Shown: in pieces, positions 33,040 to 40,794 of the stretch
Numbering within the stretch: position 1 is the first letter of the stretch
How the letters are laid out: every line of letters starts with the position of its first letter
From: Pseudonocardia kujensis
GTDB lineage: Bacteria; Actinomycetota; Actinomycetes; Mycobacteriales; Pseudonocardiaceae
NCBI RefSeq assembly: GCF_021283305.1
Contig: NZ_JAJSOK010000023.1
Coordinates: 40,998-104,997 of the forward strand
DNA: 64,000 nt
Direction: 5' to 3'
Translations under genes and position numbers: made by a program
The notes under the pieces: model-generated
What the model was told of the DNA's origin: nothing
Seen by the model: the letters and a program-made list of their open reading frames with translations, nothing else
Databases searched by the model: none

Positions 33040-33839
33040 GCCGGCGCCCGCCACACCGCGATCGTCTTGTCGTCGTGTGGCTTGGACCGGGGCAGGCGCT
33101 GGCCGTCAGGGTCCTCCGCGCTTTCCCACTCTTGGGCATCCGCCAGCAGTGCGGACAGCTCGGCGGAGTCGCGAGAGGCGGCGTCGGTCCATGCGTCGAG
33201 CCGGTCAAGGTGCTTCTGGATGCCGTCGGTCGCCAGCACGACCCACGACACCGCCGACGTCGGGAAGGTGCGCACGACCAGTTCGTCGGCTGCTGCCGGG
33301 TCGGCCTCGGCGATCCAGTACCCATCGGGCCGGTTGCGGTGCGGTCGTTCGCTGCGCTGTAGCTCGCGCATCCGCGCCCGGTGGGCCTCGCCGAACCCCT
33401 CGCCCTGGCCGAGGGCGTCGCGGTAGGCGCAGCGTTGGTCGGCACCGACGTGCTGCAGGCGGTCGTCGGTGACTCGACTGGTGGTGCCGTCCGGGTGGCC
33501 GACGAGAGCGGTGCTGTCGCCGAGCGCCGCGACCTCCACCAGCTCCTCCCCCACCCGCAGGATCAGCACCGTGGACGACGGCGCCTCCCCCGCGGTCAGG
33601 TCCAGCCGGGCGGTGACGTCGACCAGAGCGTCGCGGAGCTGCTCGCGGAGATCTCCGTCGTCGACCCGGGCCAGCAGCGCCGGCAACAGGGCGTCGACGT
33701 ACTCGTCGGCCGGGGGCGCCTCGGAGCTGTGCGAGCTGGCGCCGTCGAGGATCACCACGGCCCGGTCGTTGGTCCCCCACCTGTCCTGCCCGGGCGATGT
33801 CCCGGCTGGGAGTGAGGCGGCGGCGACGGTCAGGCCCAT
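33036..33839 (-). CDS. PP2C-family protein phosphatase of the AICE
   Basis: This 267-residue protein has the metal-binding motifs of PPM/PP2C phosphatases: VVILDGASSH near residue 30, VAALGDSTALVG near 105, VVLATDGIQKHLD near 205 and HDDKTIAVW near the end. It is soluble and has no sensor or membrane domain. It removes phosphate from Ser/Thr in its family. Its start overlaps the end of the HTH gene upstream by 10 bp, and its stop overlaps the Nudix start, so the three formed one operon. A PP2C-Nudix-HTH unit would fit control of the AICE life cycle, but that is inference. Confidence 0.85.
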   Translation of the reverse strand: MGLTVAAASLPAGTSPGQDRWGTNDRAVVILDGASSHSSEAPPADEYVDALLPALLARVDDGDLREQLRDALVDVTARLDLTAGEAPSSTVLILRVGEELVEVAALGDSTALVGHPDGTTSRVTDDRLQHVGADQRCAYRDALGQGEGFGEAHRARMRELQRSERPHRNRPDGYWIAEADPAAADELVVRTFPTSAVSWVVLATDGIQKHLDRLDAWTDAASRDSAELSALLADAQEWESAEDPDGQRLPRSKPHDDKTIAVWRAPA

Positions 33840-34654
33840 GCGCGTGGAGGGATGAGGACGTCGATGCTTTTCGGTGTCAGGGCGTCGAACTCGGCGGAGA
33901 CGGCCATGCTGAACGACTCGTCAGGGTGCGCGGCGTACAGATCGGCCAGGTGGTCGGTCAGGTACTGCGCCGCGCCGATGGAGCCCAGCGCGTGGATACC
34001 CGCGATGTGGGTGATGACCTGGCCCTCGCGGACGTGCCGGGCGAGGTAGGCCACGCACGCCCGTCGGGGCTCGGGATCGTCCATCGGGGAGCCGAACCGC
34101 TCGCCGGTGGTCTTGTCCACGATGTACCAGCGGCCCCCGTCGGCGATGGTCATCCCGAGCACCGGGTCCACGCTGATGAGGGCGTTGCCGATGTGCGCCG
34201 ACGCGGGCCCGCACACCACGATCGCGTCCCTGGCCGGTTCCCACTCCTCGCGCGGGTCGATCACCAGCCGCTCCGCGGTGAACGCGAGCTGCTCGACCTC
34301 GGCCAGCAGGTGGGTGCCGGTTACGTCGTCCTCGGCGGCGATGACCATGTCCTCGCGCTCGAAGATCCGCCGCCCTACCAAGGCCACGTCCAGGGGCCCG
34401 ACGCCGAAGAACGCTCGGTGCGCCGGCGGGGCGCTGTTGCGTATCTGGGTGATCCGGCCCTTCGTCAGCCCGAAGGCCTTGGCGACCTTGGTGTAGCTGC
34501 CGCCGAGCTGGTCGCGGGCCTCCTCGATCGCCGTCCGCCGCAACCGGGCCAGCTCCACCGATCGCTGCTGGTAGGTGGCCAGGAGCTCGGTCGCCCTGCG
34601 CCCACGGCGCACCGGGTCAGGCTCCCGGCGCAGGCGTTCGAACTCCTCATCCAC
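33830..34654 (-). CDS. AICE HTH-domain protein (probable regulator)
   Basis: This protein has 274 residues from GTG 34654. The region around residues 45-75 (LARLRRTAIEEARDQLGG, SYTKVAKAFGLTKGRITQIR) is a sigma-region-4-like helix-turn-helix. The remaining ~190 residues are of unknown fold, with VVCGPASAHIGNALISVDP and GRWYIVDKTTGERFGSPM. TAAACT lies 8 bases before this GTG and could be the -10 box of a leaderless mRNA. The upstream ATG at 34702 falls inside repeated operator-like sequence. The gene is divergent from the Pra-like gene and probably autoregulates through the GTTTAGG repeats. Confidence 0.75.
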   Translation of the reverse strand: MDEEFERLRREPDPVRRGRRATELLATYQQRSVELARLRRTAIEEARDQLGGSYTKVAKAFGLTKGRITQIRNSAPPAHRAFFGVGPLDVALVGRRIFEREDMVIAAEDDVTGTHLLAEVEQLAFTAERLVIDPREEWEPARDAIVVCGPASAHIGNALISVDPVLGMTIADGGRWYIVDKTTGERFGSPMDDPEPRRACVAYLARHVREGQVITHIAGIHALGSIGAAQYLTDHLADLYAAHPDESFSMAVSAEFDALTPKSIDVLIPPRAWA

Positions 34655-34662
34655 GACCGCGA

Positions 34663-34748
34663 GTTTAGGCCCCTTGACAAGGGGCGCGCCGCACGGGACC
34701 ATCGGTTTAGGGCCCTCAACGGCGTCGCAGTGACCGTGTTTAGGGGCC
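34663..34748. promoter_or_regulatory. Three GTTTAGG-type repeats in the divergent AICE promoter
   Basis: GTTTAGGCCCC (34663), GTTTAGGGCCC (34705) and GTTTAGGGGCC (34738) lie in the same orientation. Their starts are spaced by 42 and 33 bp, close to four and three helical turns. The first overlaps the leftward -10-like TAAACT and the last abuts the Pra-like gene. They are likely binding sites of the element's regulator. Confidence 0.6.
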
Positions 34749-34773
34749 TACACATTCGATGAAGGAGAGCGCA

Positions 34774-35154
34774 GTGCGAGACATCCCTGTGAACCTCGGC
34801 GGCTACAAGCTGACCGTGGTCGAGCCGCCCGCCCCGAAGATGCGCGAGGACGCCAACGGCGCCCAGATCCCGGTGACCGACCGGGACGGGGCCACGCAGT
34901 TCACGGTGTCGCTGTTCGCGAAGCTGCGGGTCAAGCCCGGTGAGAAGGCACCGAAGGGCGAAGAGATCAAAGTGACGCTCGGGACCGACCCCGGCCCCGA
35001 CTTCGGGGAGGACGCCCGCGTGGAGCTGATCGACGCCCGGGTCACCCCGTACCAGATGGAGACCGCCGGGCGCGTGAACGCCGGCCTGGCCTGGCGGGCG
35101 ATGGGCCTCAAGCACGCCCCCGCCCCCGCACCGCGCCCGCAGGGCGACAAGTAG
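34774..35154 (+). CDS. Pra-like AICE replication/excision activator (putative)
   Basis: This protein has 126 residues from GTG 34774, which follows AAGGAG by 6 bases. The ATG at 34759 overlaps that ribosome site and is less likely. The layout is a short beta-rich body (NLGGYKLTVVEPP, PVTDRDGATQFTVSLFAKL, KGEEIKVTLG) ending in LAWRAMGLKHAPAPAP. It resembles small proteins annotated as plasmid replication, integration and excision activators in AICEs, and occupies that position. It starts the rightward rep-tra-xis-int transcript. Similarity is by pattern only, so the name is tentative. Confidence 0.6.
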   Translation: MRDIPVNLGGYKLTVVEPPAPKMREDANGAQIPVTDRDGATQFTVSLFAKLRVKPGEKAPKGEEIKVTLGTDPGPDFGEDARVELIDARVTPYQMETAGRVNAGLAWRAMGLKHAPAPAPRPQGDK

Positions 35155-35205
35155 CACCACCCGGGCCCGTGCGGCCTGGCTTCCCGGCGGCCTGACGGCC
35201 GGTCT

Positions 35206-35277
35206 CGGGCACGGGGCAGCCGACCCCCCTCTGGATCGGCGAAATCGCAGCAATCCGCAGTGGCTGCCCCCTGCCCG
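35206..35277. repeat. 16-bp inverted repeat with 40-base loop
   Basis: CGGGCACGGGGCAGCC (35206-35221) pairs with GGCTGCCCCCTGCCCG (35262-35277) over 16 bp with a single C/C mismatch. It lies in the 154-bp gap before the zinc-finger gene. It could be an attenuator, a replication origin structure or a transcription end. Confidence 0.55.
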
Positions 35278-35308
35278 AAAACAGACCCCGCACCACCAGG
35301 AGACCCGC

Positions 35309-35515
35309 GTGATCACCACGACCACCTGCCCAGACTGCACCGGCTCCGGGGCCTGCGACACCTGCGACGGCTACGGCACCACCCCCGACACCCACCCCGG
35401 CGCCGACGACAGCCGGGAGTGCCCGGCCTGCCCCGGCGACGGCCTGTGCCCCGGGTGTCACGGCACCGGAACCCCCTGCACCGCAACCACTACCACGGAG
35501 ACGTCATGCCTCTGA
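35309..35515 (+). CDS. Small DnaJ-type zinc-finger protein
   Basis: This 68-residue protein has three to four CxxCxGxG-like units: CPDCTGSG, CDTCDGYG, CPACPGDG and CPGCHGTG. This is the same repeat as the zinc-binding domain of DnaJ, without any J-domain. GTG at 35309 follows AGGAG by 6 bases. It overlaps the next gene by 10 bp. Small proteins of this type are frequent in AICE and plasmid operons. Its role is unknown, and it may chaperone or bind nucleic acid. Confidence 0.75.
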   Translation: MITTTTCPDCTGSGACDTCDGYGTTPDTHPGADDSRECPACPGDGLCPGCHGTGTPCTATTTTETSCL

Positions 35516-35715
35516 CCAGCACCAGCACCAGCACCCGCGCTCAGCACGGCCGCCGACCCACGCACAGGGTAGGGCGTCTCGTCCGCCGTCTCGACCGCGA
35601 ACGCCGCCGCTTCCTGCACGCCACCGCCCCGGAGGTCCCTACCGAGCAGGCGTGGCGGGCCGGGATCGCCGAGGGCCTGCGGCTCGCGCAGCTCGCCATC
35701 CGGAAGGGAGTCTGA
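35506..35715 (+). CDS. Small basic AICE protein, unknown function
   Basis: This protein has 69 residues: a Ser/Thr-rich start, a strongly basic helix (VGRLVRRLDRERRRF) and an amphipathic C-terminal helix (AWRAGIAEGLRLAQLAI). The ATG at 35506 lies inside the end of the zinc-finger gene with GGAG 6 bases ahead. The stop is 2 bases before the ATG of the DNA pump. Tight packing supports a real gene of the transfer operon. No family is recognised. Confidence 0.65.
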   Translation: MPLTSTSTSTRAQHGRRPTHRVGRLVRRLDRERRRFLHATAPEVPTEQAWRAGIAEGLRLAQLAIRKGV

Positions 35716-35717
35716 CC

Positions 35718-37142
35718 ATGAACCGCCCGACCAACCGCCCGTCCCTGCGCCACTACACCAGCCATCGCGAGGTGGTGCGGCACTCGTCCCGGCCGGTCGG
35801 TGGGGAGTTCCGCGCCCTGGCCTGGCTCGTCCGTCATCCGCTGTTCGCGCTCGTCCCGACCGGCATCATCGCCGCCGCAGTGATGATCGGGGCGATACCG
35901 AGCGCGGCGGCTCTCGGTCTGCTCGTGCTGACTGCGGTGGTGTGGGGGCGTTTGCATCCGCCCTCGTTCGACCGCTGGGCCGCCCCGACACTTCGGGCGT
36001 TCTGGCGGCGCTGGACCACCTACCGCGGCCGCCGCTGGGCCACAGTCCTGGCCGAATGCGGACTCGCCAGGGAGAACCCGCACACCGGCCGGATCGACGC
36101 ACCCCGCGTCCTGCGGGTTCGCTCGGCCACCCGCTCGATCGACACCCTGCGCGTGCGCCTGACCCGCGGCCAGGACCTCACCGTATGGGCCGGACGCACC
36201 GAGACCCTCGCCGACGCCCTCCGAGCCCACCGGGTCGCGGTCGCCCGCCACCGCCCCGGAGTCCTCACCGTGGTGGTCGAGCGACAGATGCCCTTCACCC
36301 TGCCGATCCCCGCACCCGCCATCCCCACCGACGTCCAATCCGTCGACCTCGCCGCCCTGCATGTCGGGGAGGACGAGTACGGCCGCCCCTTCCACCTCGC
36401 GGTCCCCGGCCGTCACGTCCTGGTCGCCGGCGCCACCGGCTCCGGGAAGGGCTCGCTGATCTGGGCACCCCTGCGCGCGATGGGACCCGCGATCCGCGAC
36501 CGGCTGGTGCGGCTGCACGTGATCGACCTCAAGGGCGGCGCCGAGACCCAGCGCGGCCGCCGGCTCTTCCACCGCCACGCCACCACCCCGGCTGAGGCCA
36601 TCGCCCTGCTCACCGACCTGCGCGACGAGATGAAGTCCCGCCAGCAGTACATGGCCGAGCACGGATTGCGGCGCCTCGACCTGAGCCCAGACACCCCGCT
36701 CGACCTCGTCATGATCGACGAGTTAGCGATGCTCACCGCCTACGGCGAACGCGCCGACGTCCGCGAAGCCCTCCGCCTGCTGGCCGAGATCCTCACCCAA
36801 GGCCGAGCGTGCCTGACCTCAGTCATGGGCTACGTGCAAGAGCCGTCCAAGGACGTCGTCGACGTCCGCGAGCTGTTCCCCACTCGGATCTGCCTCGGGG
36901 TGACCGCCTCTTCGCACGTGGACATGGTCCTCGGGGACGGAGCCCGGGAGCGCGGTGCGCTGGCCGACGAGATCCCGGGCGACCTCGCCCATGCCGGGAT
37001 CGGGTACGTCATCGACCAGGCTTCCCGGCTGCCGATCCGCTTCCGCGCCGCCCTGGTCACCGACGACGAGATCGACGAGCTCGTCAGCCGCTGCGCCCCG
37101 TCCACCCGCCCGACCCTGCGCGCGATCGGGGAGGTGGCCTGA
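35718..37142 (+). CDS. FtsK/SpoIIIE-family conjugal DNA translocase (TraSA type)
   Basis: This protein has 474 residues. Two membrane helices lie at about 43-77 (FALVPTGIIAAAVMIGAI, AALGLLVLTAVVW). The motor domain has Walker A GATGSGKGS at 238-246, LHVIDLKGGAE, Walker B LDLVMIDELAML and the late GIGYVIDQASRLPIRFRAAL strand. It is shorter than chromosomal FtsK, as expected for the pSAM2 TraSA class, which moves double-stranded element DNA between mycelia. The ATG follows AAGGGAG. It is the only transfer motor in the element. Confidence 0.9.
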   Translation: MNRPTNRPSLRHYTSHREVVRHSSRPVGGEFRALAWLVRHPLFALVPTGIIAAAVMIGAIPSAAALGLLVLTAVVWGRLHPPSFDRWAAPTLRAFWRRWTTYRGRRWATVLAECGLARENPHTGRIDAPRVLRVRSATRSIDTLRVRLTRGQDLTVWAGRTETLADALRAHRVAVARHRPGVLTVVVERQMPFTLPIPAPAIPTDVQSVDLAALHVGEDEYGRPFHLAVPGRHVLVAGATGSGKGSLIWAPLRAMGPAIRDRLVRLHVIDLKGGAETQRGRRLFHRHATTPAEAIALLTDLRDEMKSRQQYMAEHGLRRLDLSPDTPLDLVMIDELAMLTAYGERADVREALRLLAEILTQGRACLTSVMGYVQEPSKDVVDVRELFPTRICLGVTASSHVDMVLGDGARERGALADEIPGDLAHAGIGYVIDQASRLPIRFRAALVTDDEIDELVSRCAPSTRPTLRAIGEVA

Positions 37143-37358
37143 ATGTGGGCCGTCACCGGATGGGCCGCCGCGACCTGGCTGCGCGTCACCCTCGCCCTCG
37201 CCATCACCCTCGGAGTGCTTTGGCTGCTGCTCGGCACTGGCTCCGGATGGTTCTGGGCCGCCGTCCTCGGCGCCGGCCTCGTCGAGTACCGGATGACCCG
37301 CGCGCTGGCCGCTGAGTGGGGCACCGAAGCCCGCTACTCGTGGTGGTGGACTCGATGA
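37143..37358 (+). CDS. Small membrane protein of the transfer operon
   Basis: This 71-residue protein has two hydrophobic helices (about 12-31 and 34-46), followed by a short hydrophilic tail with Trp-rich end. Its ATG follows the pump's stop directly, and its last bases overlap the next ATG in ATGA. Small Spd-like membrane proteins with this placement are typical of AICEs and may assist plasmid spread. No specific family is recognised. Confidence 0.7.
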   Translation: MWAVTGWAAATWLRVTLALAITLGVLWLLLGTGSGWFWAAVLGAGLVEYRMTRALAAEWGTEARYSWWWTR

Positions 37359-37924
37359 CCCGCGTGCCCCGGCAGCGACGGGAGATCGACGGCCAAGGCC
37401 TTCTGTTCGACGACGACACCACCGACCGCGTCATCCGCGACGCCCACGACCCCGGCTATCTCCTGGTCGGCGTCTCAGAGGCGGTGCACACCCGCCACAT
37501 CGGCACCCGCGCGGCCAAGCACGCCATCCCCGTCCGGCCCGACGTCGCCACCACCGTCCACCAGCTGATCGCCGCCGGGCGCCTCGTGCACGGGCCGCGG
37601 ATCTCGGTGACCGTCGATGGGCGCGCCGAACCCGAACCCGCCACCACGGTCGACGTCTCCGCCACCGCCACCGGCCCGCAGCCCGGAGACGCGGTGCGGG
37701 TGTTCGTTGACGTCGTCCGCCCCGGGCACGGCCTGGTCACCGCCAACGCATTCACCGGAGCCATCGTCCGCGAGAACGGTACCTACCTCGTCGAAACCGA
37801 CACCGGCCACGTCATCGGCCGCGCCCGCTCCTTCCGCGCCGGCGCCGAACGCCTCGCCCGCCACCACGGCCTACGCGCGGAATTCGTCGAGATCGACCAC
37901 GAACACAAGCACCACGCACGATGA
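37355..37924 (+). CDS. AICE hypothetical protein, 189 residues
   Basis: This is a soluble protein with no recognised motif. It starts with MTRVPRQRREIDGQGLLFD; the middle is beta-rich (VRVFVDVVRPGHGLVTANAF) and the tail is His-rich (EIDHEHKHHAR). The ATG at 37355 overlaps the previous stop, and its own stop overlaps the replication initiator ATG, again in ATGA. The C-terminal segment (TYLVETDTGHVIGRARSF) is beta-like. Tight coupling suggests function in transfer or replication. Confidence 0.68.
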   Translation: MTRVPRQRREIDGQGLLFDDDTTDRVIRDAHDPGYLLVGVSEAVHTRHIGTRAAKHAIPVRPDVATTVHQLIAAGRLVHGPRISVTVDGRAEPEPATTVDVSATATGPQPGDAVRVFVDVVRPGHGLVTANAFTGAIVRENGTYLVETDTGHVIGRARSFRAGAERLARHHGLRAEFVEIDHEHKHHAR

Positions 37925-39249
37925 GCGACCTCGACCTGTCCACCCGGCTGCGCAGCTTCGACTACCCGACCTGGCGGGCCCGGATGGAAGCCACCGGCGG
38001 CTGCGCCCACCCCGTGCGGCTGCGCGGCTCCTCGACCATCACCACCACCAGCGGACAGGTGCTCGCGCAGCGGTCGGGGGAGGTGTGGGCGCCGTGCGGG
38101 AACCGGCGAGAGACCGTGTGCCCGGCCTGCTCGGACCGCTACGCCGCCGACGCCTTCCACCTCATCCGCGCCGGACTCGCCGGACAAGAACGCGGCATCC
38201 CCGCCTCAGTCACCGACCGGCCTCGCGCGTTCCTCACCCTCACCGCCCCCTCGTTCGGGCCGGTCCACACTCGACGGCTCACCACCCGCGGCCGCGTCAT
38301 CCCCTGCCAGTGTGGGGAGTACCACCGCGAGCCTGACCCGCGCCTGGGTGGGGCGATCGACCACGACACCTACGACTACACCGGCGCGGTGCTCTGGCAG
38401 GCCCACGCCGGCAAGCTCTGGCACCGGTTCACCATCGCCCTGCGCCGCGCCCTCGCCGCCCGGCTCGGGATCTCGGGACGGCAGTTTGGGAAGGTCGCCC
38501 GGCTGTCCTACGCCAAGGTCGCCGAGTACCAGCGCCGCGGGCTCGTCCACTTCCACGCCGCCATCCGCCTCGACGGGCCCGACGGCCCGGCCGATCCGCC
38601 ACCCGCCGGGCTCACCGCCGAGGCCCTACGTGACGCGGTGCGCGAGGCAGCAGCCGCGACCGTCCTCGACGTCGCCCAGCCCGACGGCACCACCCTGGCG
38701 CTGCGCTGGGGCACCCAGCTCGACCTGCGCGAGATCACCCCCACCGCCCACGACGCCGTCACCGACGAACACGGCGAGATCACCGACTCACGGTTGGCCG
38801 GCTACATCGCCAAGTACGCGACCAAGGGCACCGGCAAGACCGACGGCCACCCCGACCGACCCATCCGGTCACTCGCCCACCTCGAGCAACTGGACCTGGC
38901 CGAGCACCACCGGCGGCTCATCGAGACCGCCTGGCACCTCGGCGGCCTCGACGGCTACAGGGATCTCAACCTGCGCAAGTGGGCCCACATGCTCGGGTTC
39001 CGCGGCCACTTCCTCACCAAGAGCCGCGCCTACTCCACCACCTTCCGCACCATCCTCGGCGAGCGCCGGGCCTGGCGGCTCACCGAGCAGCTCACCGAGC
39101 TCGGCCACCCCGCAGACGACCCGGTGATCGTCGTCAACACCTGGGCGCTGGTCGGCATCGGCCACCACACCGACACCGACCGCGAACTCGCCATCGCCCA
39201 CGCCGAACGCATCCGCGACGACCGCCGAGCCGCCAGGAGGACGACATGA
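37921..39249 (+). CDS. RepSA-type rolling-circle replication initiator
   Basis: This protein has 442 residues. The HUH metal motif is His210-Phe-His212 in RGLVHFHAAIRLDG. The catalytic tyrosine segment is LAGYIAKYATKG near residue 290-302. A zinc-like CPAC (67-70) and a second Cys pair (CQCGEYH) precede them. This is the AICE Rep family, which nicks one strand at the element's origin after excision. The ATG overlaps the previous stop, and its own stop overlaps the xis start, both in ATGA. All key residues are present, so it is probably active. Confidence 0.9.
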   Translation: MSDLDLSTRLRSFDYPTWRARMEATGGCAHPVRLRGSSTITTTSGQVLAQRSGEVWAPCGNRRETVCPACSDRYAADAFHLIRAGLAGQERGIPASVTDRPRAFLTLTAPSFGPVHTRRLTTRGRVIPCQCGEYHREPDPRLGGAIDHDTYDYTGAVLWQAHAGKLWHRFTIALRRALAARLGISGRQFGKVARLSYAKVAEYQRRGLVHFHAAIRLDGPDGPADPPPAGLTAEALRDAVREAAAATVLDVAQPDGTTLALRWGTQLDLREITPTAHDAVTDEHGEITDSRLAGYIAKYATKGTGKTDGHPDRPIRSLAHLEQLDLAEHHRRLIETAWHLGGLDGYRDLNLRKWAHMLGFRGHFLTKSRAYSTTFRTILGERRAWRLTEQLTELGHPADDPVIVVNTWALVGIGHHTDTDRELAIAHAERIRDDRRAARRTT

Positions 39250-39446
39250 GCCCCAAGGAGCTGTACCGCGTCCCCGACGTCATGGCGTTACTCTCCCTGG
39301 GCCGCAGCACCCTCTACGAGGAGCTGCGCAGCGGTCGGCTGCGCTCTGTCCGCGTCGGCCGCGTCCGGCTCATTTCCGCTTCCGCCATCGCCGACTACAT
39401 CGCGCTCCTGGAGCGGGAGGCCGACGACTTCGGGATCGCCTCGTGA
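39246..39446 (+). CDS. xis: Excisionase (Xis), MerR-like helix-turn-helix
   Basis: This 66-residue protein is a single HTH_17-type domain: YRVPDVMALLSLGRSTLYEE, LRSGRLRSVRVGRVRL and SASAIADYIALLE. It bends attachment DNA and directs the integrase toward excision. It sits exactly between rep and int, with four-base overlaps on both sides (ATGA, GTGA), as in pSAM2-type elements. Confidence 0.9.
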   Translation: MSPKELYRVPDVMALLSLGRSTLYEELRSGRLRSVRVGRVRLISASAIADYIALLEREADDFGIAS

Positions 39447-40642
39447 CCACCCGTCGCAGCCGCGGGGAGGGCGGGCTGCACTGGGACGAGCGTCGACAGC
39501 GGTGGATCGCCACGGCCACCCTCGGCTTCGACGGACGCGGGAAGCGGATCACGAAGAAGGCTAGCGGGACGACCAAGACCGCTGCGAAGGACAAGCTCAA
39601 GCGGATCCTGCGGGACCACGAGGACGGGCTGACCTCGCGGACGCCGCGCTACACCGTCGGCGAGGCGGTCACCTACTGGCTCGACTACGCCCTGTCGGGC
39701 CGCTCCCCCGCTACCGTCTCGAACTACCGGACGGTCACCGAACACCACATCATCCCGTCGCTCGGCCGTCGACGGCTCGCGGACCTGTCGGCCGAGGACG
39801 TTGACCGTTGGCTCCGCGCGGAGTCGTCCCAGGTCAGCACTCGCACGCTCCGACTCATGCACTCGATCTTGAATCGCGCCGTGAACTACGCGATGGCGCG
39901 CGACAAGGTCCGGCGCAACGTCGTCGGGCTGTGCGAGATCCCCACCGGCAAGGGCGGCCGACCGTCGAAGTCGCTCACCTTCGCCCAGGCCGAGAAGCTG
40001 CTCGCCGCCGCCGAGGGCTCGCCGCTGCGGGCCTACATCGTGCTCTCGCTGCTGGTCGGCGGCCGGACCGAGGAACTGCGCGCGCTCCGATGGGCTGACG
40101 TCGACCTCGAAGGCAGGCCGGATGCCGAGCCGCCGATTCCGCCCTCGATCTCCGTCCTCCGCTCGGTTCGGCTCGGCGGCGACACCAAGACCCGCAAGTC
40201 ACGGCGACGCATCGCCATGCCCCTCCGCTGCGTCGAGGCACTCCGGCGGCACAGAATCGGCCGCACCGTCGACCCCGACGACCTCGTATTCGCGACAGCC
40301 AACGGAACGGGGATGGACGCCCACAACGTCCGCCGCACCTTCCGGAGGGTGGTCGAGGCGGCCGGGCTCGATCCGAAGGCGTGGACTCCGCGGGAGCTGC
40401 GGCACAGCTTCGTCTCTCTGCTGTCGGAGTCCGGTGTGCCGTTGGAGCAGATCTCCCGGCTCGTCGGGCACAGCGGGACGGCGGTCACCGAGGCCGTCTA
40501 CCGAAAGCAACTCAAGCCCGTCCTCGACGAGGGTGCGACCGCGATGGACGACCTGTTCCCGCTCGCCGCTAGTCACTCAGATAGTCACTCAGCGGACAAC
40601 GACCCCGAGAACGAGAAAAGCCCGGACCACTGTCCGGGCTGA
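39443..40642 (+). CDS. int: Tyrosine integrase of the AICE
   Basis: This protein has 399 residues from GTG. An N-terminal arm-binding region (GGLHWDERRQRWIATATLG) and the SAM-like core domain (75-165) precede the catalytic domain. That domain has Arg208 (VGGRTEELRALRW), Lys near 249-252, Arg320 in PRELRHS (the usual His of box II is Arg317), His343 in LVGHSG and the nucleophile Tyr353. It recombines at the tRNA-Ala 3' end. Its last codons encode the repeated ASHSDSHS, which is where the arm-type DNA repeats lie, and a hairpin overlaps the stop. Confidence 0.93.
   Translation: MTTRRSRGEGGLHWDERRQRWIATATLGFDGRGKRITKKASGTTKTAAKDKLKRILRDHEDGLTSRTPRYTVGEAVTYWLDYALSGRSPATVSNYRTVTEHHIIPSLGRRRLADLSAEDVDRWLRAESSQVSTRTLRLMHSILNRAVNYAMARDKVRRNVVGLCEIPTGKGGRPSKSLTFAQAEKLLAAAEGSPLRAYIVLSLLVGGRTEELRALRWADVDLEGRPDAEPPIPPSISVLRSVRLGGDTKTRKSRRRIAMPLRCVEALRRHRIGRTVDPDDLVFATANGTGMDAHNVRRTFRRVVEAAGLDPKAWTPRELRHSFVSLLSESGVPLEQISRLVGHSGTAVTEAVYRKQLKPVLDEGATAMDDLFPLAASHSDSHSADNDPENEKSPDHCPG
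40571..40592. repeat. Integrase arm-type repeat, right end
   Basis: AGTCACTCAG occurs twice, 12 bp apart, inside the int coding sequence about 55 bp from the right attachment site. It matches the pair at 24418-24438. Confidence 0.5.
40619..40640 (+). terminator. Hairpin at the end of int
   Basis: AGCCCGGAC and GTCCGGGCT form a perfect 9-bp stem with a 4-base loop that includes the first base of the int stop. It should end the AICE transcript before the tRNA gene on the other strand. Confidence 0.6.
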
Positions 40643-40647
40643 TCAGG

Positions 40648-40725
<78 letters not shown>

Positions 40726-40755
40726 TTGCGATGAGGAAACACTACAACACCCCGC

Positions 40756-40780
40756 GGGGACCCTTTCGAGGGGGGTCCCC
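40756..40780. terminator. Terminator of the DsbA-like operon
   Basis: GGGGACCC and GGGTCCCC form an 8-bp stem with a 9-base loop, extended by outer CCG/CGG pairs. It lies 15 bases after the stop of the leftward thioredoxin-fold gene and beside the tRNA gene 5' end. Confidence 0.55.
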
Positions 40781-40794
40781 ACGGGGGTCGGCCC

